From: Streptomyces fagopyri
GTDB lineage: Bacteria; Actinomycetota; Actinomycetes; Streptomycetales; Streptomycetaceae
DNA: 64,000 nt
Assembly (NCBI RefSeq): GCF_009498275.1
Contig: NZ_CP045643.1
Coordinates: 5,518,001-5,582,000 of the forward strand
Direction: 5' to 3'
Every line of letters starts with the position of its first letter. Position 1 is the stretch's first letter. The notes under the pieces are model-generated. The model made no database searches. It had not been told where the DNA came from and worked only from the letters and a program-made list of their open reading frames with translations. Shown here piece by piece: positions 62,832 to 64,000 of this stretch. Both the position numbers and the translations under genes were made by a program.

Positions 62832-63983
62832 ATGGACCGCCTCGACAACACCGTCCGCCCCTATGCCTGGGGCTCGACCACCGCCATACCGCGGCTCCTC
62901 GGCGCCGAGCCGACCGGTGAACCGCAGGCGGAGATGTGGATGGGCGCGCACCCCGGCGCCCCCTCGCTCACGGCGCGCGGTCCCCTCACCGAGGTCATAG
63001 GCGAGGACCCCGAGAAGGAGCTCGGCCACGCGGCCGTCGCCAAGTTCGGCCCCCGGCTGCCCTTCCTCCTGAAGATCCTCGCCGCGGGCGCCCCCCTCTC
63101 CCTCCAGGTGCACCCGAACCTCGAACAGGCGAGGGAGGGATACGAGGACGAGGAGCGCCGGGGCATCCCGGTCGACGCCCCGCACCGCAACTACAAGGAC
63201 GCCAACCACAAGCCCGAACTCATCTGCGCGCTCACCGAGTTCGACGGCCTGTGCGGCTTCCGCGCCCCGGACGAGGCCGCCGCCCTCCTCGCCGCCCTGG
63301 ACGTCGACTCCCTCAAGCCGTACGTCGACCTGCTGCGCGCCCACCCGCAGGACGCGGCCCTGCGCGAGGTCCTCACGGCGGTGCTGAGCGCGGACCCCGG
63401 CGAGATGGCCCGCACGGTCACCGAGGCCGCGGCCGCCTGCGACCGCCTCGGCGGCGAGCACGCCCCGTACGCCGACATAGCCCACCACTACCCGGGCGAC
63501 CCCGGCGTCATCGCCGCCATGCTCCTCAACCACGTCCGGCTGCAGCCCGGCGAAGCCCTGTTCCTCGGCGCCGGCGTCCCGCACGCGTACCTGAACGGCC
63601 TGGGCGTCGAGATCATGGCCAACAGCGACAACGTCCTGCGCTGCGGTCTGACCCCCAAACACGTCGACGTGCCCGAACTGCTGCGTATCGTCCGCTTCGA
63701 GGCGAGCGACCCCGGTGTCCTGCGCCCGGAGGAGTCGCCCGGCGGCGAGGAGGTCTACGCGACCCCCATCGACGAGTTCCGCCTCTCCCGCTACGTCCTC
63801 GCGGAGGGCGCCGCCCCGCACGACCTCACCCGCGAGACCCCGCAGATCCTGCTCTGCACGGCGGGCTCGGTCCACACGGACGCAGGCGTTCTGACCCCCG
63901 GCCGGTCGGTGTTCGTACCGGCCGGCGAAAAGGCCGAGGTGTCCGGTTCCGGCACGATCTTCCGTGCGACAGTGGTCGCCTGA
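62832..63983 (+). CDS. manA: Mannose-6-phosphate isomerase, class I
   Basis: 383 residues; zinc enzyme interconverting fructose-6-phosphate and mannose-6-phosphate. Motifs: YAWGSTTAIPRLLG, PFLLKILAAGAPLSLQVHPN (zinc His94), NYKDANHKPELICALTEFDG, and FLGAGVPHAYLNGLGVEIMA with NSDNVLRCGLTPKHVD. Length is usual for the type I family. The ATG at 62832 is followed directly by the conserved LDNTVRPYAWG. It completes the route from fructose-6-phosphate to GDP-mannose with manB and the guanylyltransferase gene. Confidence 0.95.
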   Translation: MDRLDNTVRPYAWGSTTAIPRLLGAEPTGEPQAEMWMGAHPGAPSLTARGPLTEVIGEDPEKELGHAAVAKFGPRLPFLLKILAAGAPLSLQVHPNLEQAREGYEDEERRGIPVDAPHRNYKDANHKPELICALTEFDGLCGFRAPDEAAALLAALDVDSLKPYVDLLRAHPQDAALREVLTAVLSADPGEMARTVTEAAAACDRLGGEHAPYADIAHHYPGDPGVIAAMLLNHVRLQPGEALFLGAGVPHAYLNGLGVEIMANSDNVLRCGLTPKHVDVPELLRIVRFEASDPGVLRPEESPGGEEVYATPIDEFRLSRYVLAEGAAPHDLTRETPQILLCTAGSVHTDAGVLTPGRSVFVPAGEKAEVSGSGTIFRATVVA

Positions 63984-64000
63984 CGGGATGACGGCGGCCG

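Noticed and set aside
1..64000. Mobile elements, tRNA and rRNA genes
   Set aside because: No transposase, integrase, recombinase or tRNA-like cloverleaf sequence was recognised on reading both strands; short tRNAs could still be missed without a covariance search.

Overview
The window is chromosomal DNA of a Streptomyces species. The evidence is very high GC with strong third-position GC bias, GTG/TTG starts with GGAGG-type ribosome binding sites, many 4-bp GTGA/ATGA gene overlaps, and an 87-residue WhiB (50251-50514) that matches the streptomycete sporulation protein as I remember it. From memory, the gene order follows the S. coelicolor core region running from the hut genes through sigI, purKE, the LytR-CpsA-Psr (LCP) cluster, F420 genes and whiB to the mannose genes. 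I see no transposase, integrase, phage gene, CRISPR array, rRNA or tRNA, so this looks like conserved chromosomal core.

Layout. (1) 1-4767: histidine-degradation operon (hutU 3' part, an M20 amidohydrolase, hutF, hutI). (2) 4810-9099: a membrane protein joining an ECF-sigma-like region, a zinc-finger anti-sigma-like region and an outside ricin lectin, then a partner-switching stress sigma module (sigI, STAS antagonist, HATPase anti-sigma factor). (3) 9271-13567: four overlapping or adjacent genes for a cell-surface complex: two sortase-type proteins sharing a duplicated domain, a DUF916-like protein and a membrane-anchored partner. (4) 13690-18566: POT peptide transporter, an OmpR-type two-component system and a GtrA protein. 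(5) 18834-22991: purK-purE coupled to an M19 dipeptidase, followed by a paralogue that has lost every metal ligand. (6) 23085-31657: small enzymes, a CGNR-type regulator, two related proteins of unknown function, an AI-2E-family protein, UDP-glucose dehydrogenase, acyl-CoA dehydrogenase, HAD hydrolase and thioesterase. (7) 31778-42255: five LCP-family wall-polymer ligase genes with a family 2 glycosyltransferase and a truncated adenylation-fold protein. (8) 42366-63983: secreted amidase, mannose-1-phosphate guanylyltransferase, DNA glycosylase, F420 genes fbiA/fbiB, cysteine dioxygenase, whiB, a 1228-residue membrane glycosyltransferase with a Tyr/Gln-rich tail, DUF5719 and DUF3499 proteins, lactate permease, phosphomannomutase, Trm112, a SIS protein and manA.

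How they fit together. The second half combines GDP-mannose precursor supply (manA, manB, guanylyltransferase) with glycosyltransferases and LCP ligases, which is consistent with cell-envelope glycan assembly, and this neighbourhood holds the sporulation regulator whiB. The first half is catabolism (histidine, purine supply) plus stress and envelope sensing. The gaps carry two dispersed repeat families, several short tandem repeats, strong perfect hairpins between convergent genes, and palindromic operator candidates.

The least explained items are the four-gene surface locus at 9271-13567, the sigma/zinc-finger/lectin fusion at 4810-6369, the ligand-less dipeptidase paralogue at 21831-22991, and the paired membrane/acidic proteins at 24276-25512. 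Family assignments rest on motifs read by eye and on memory; no database search was run.
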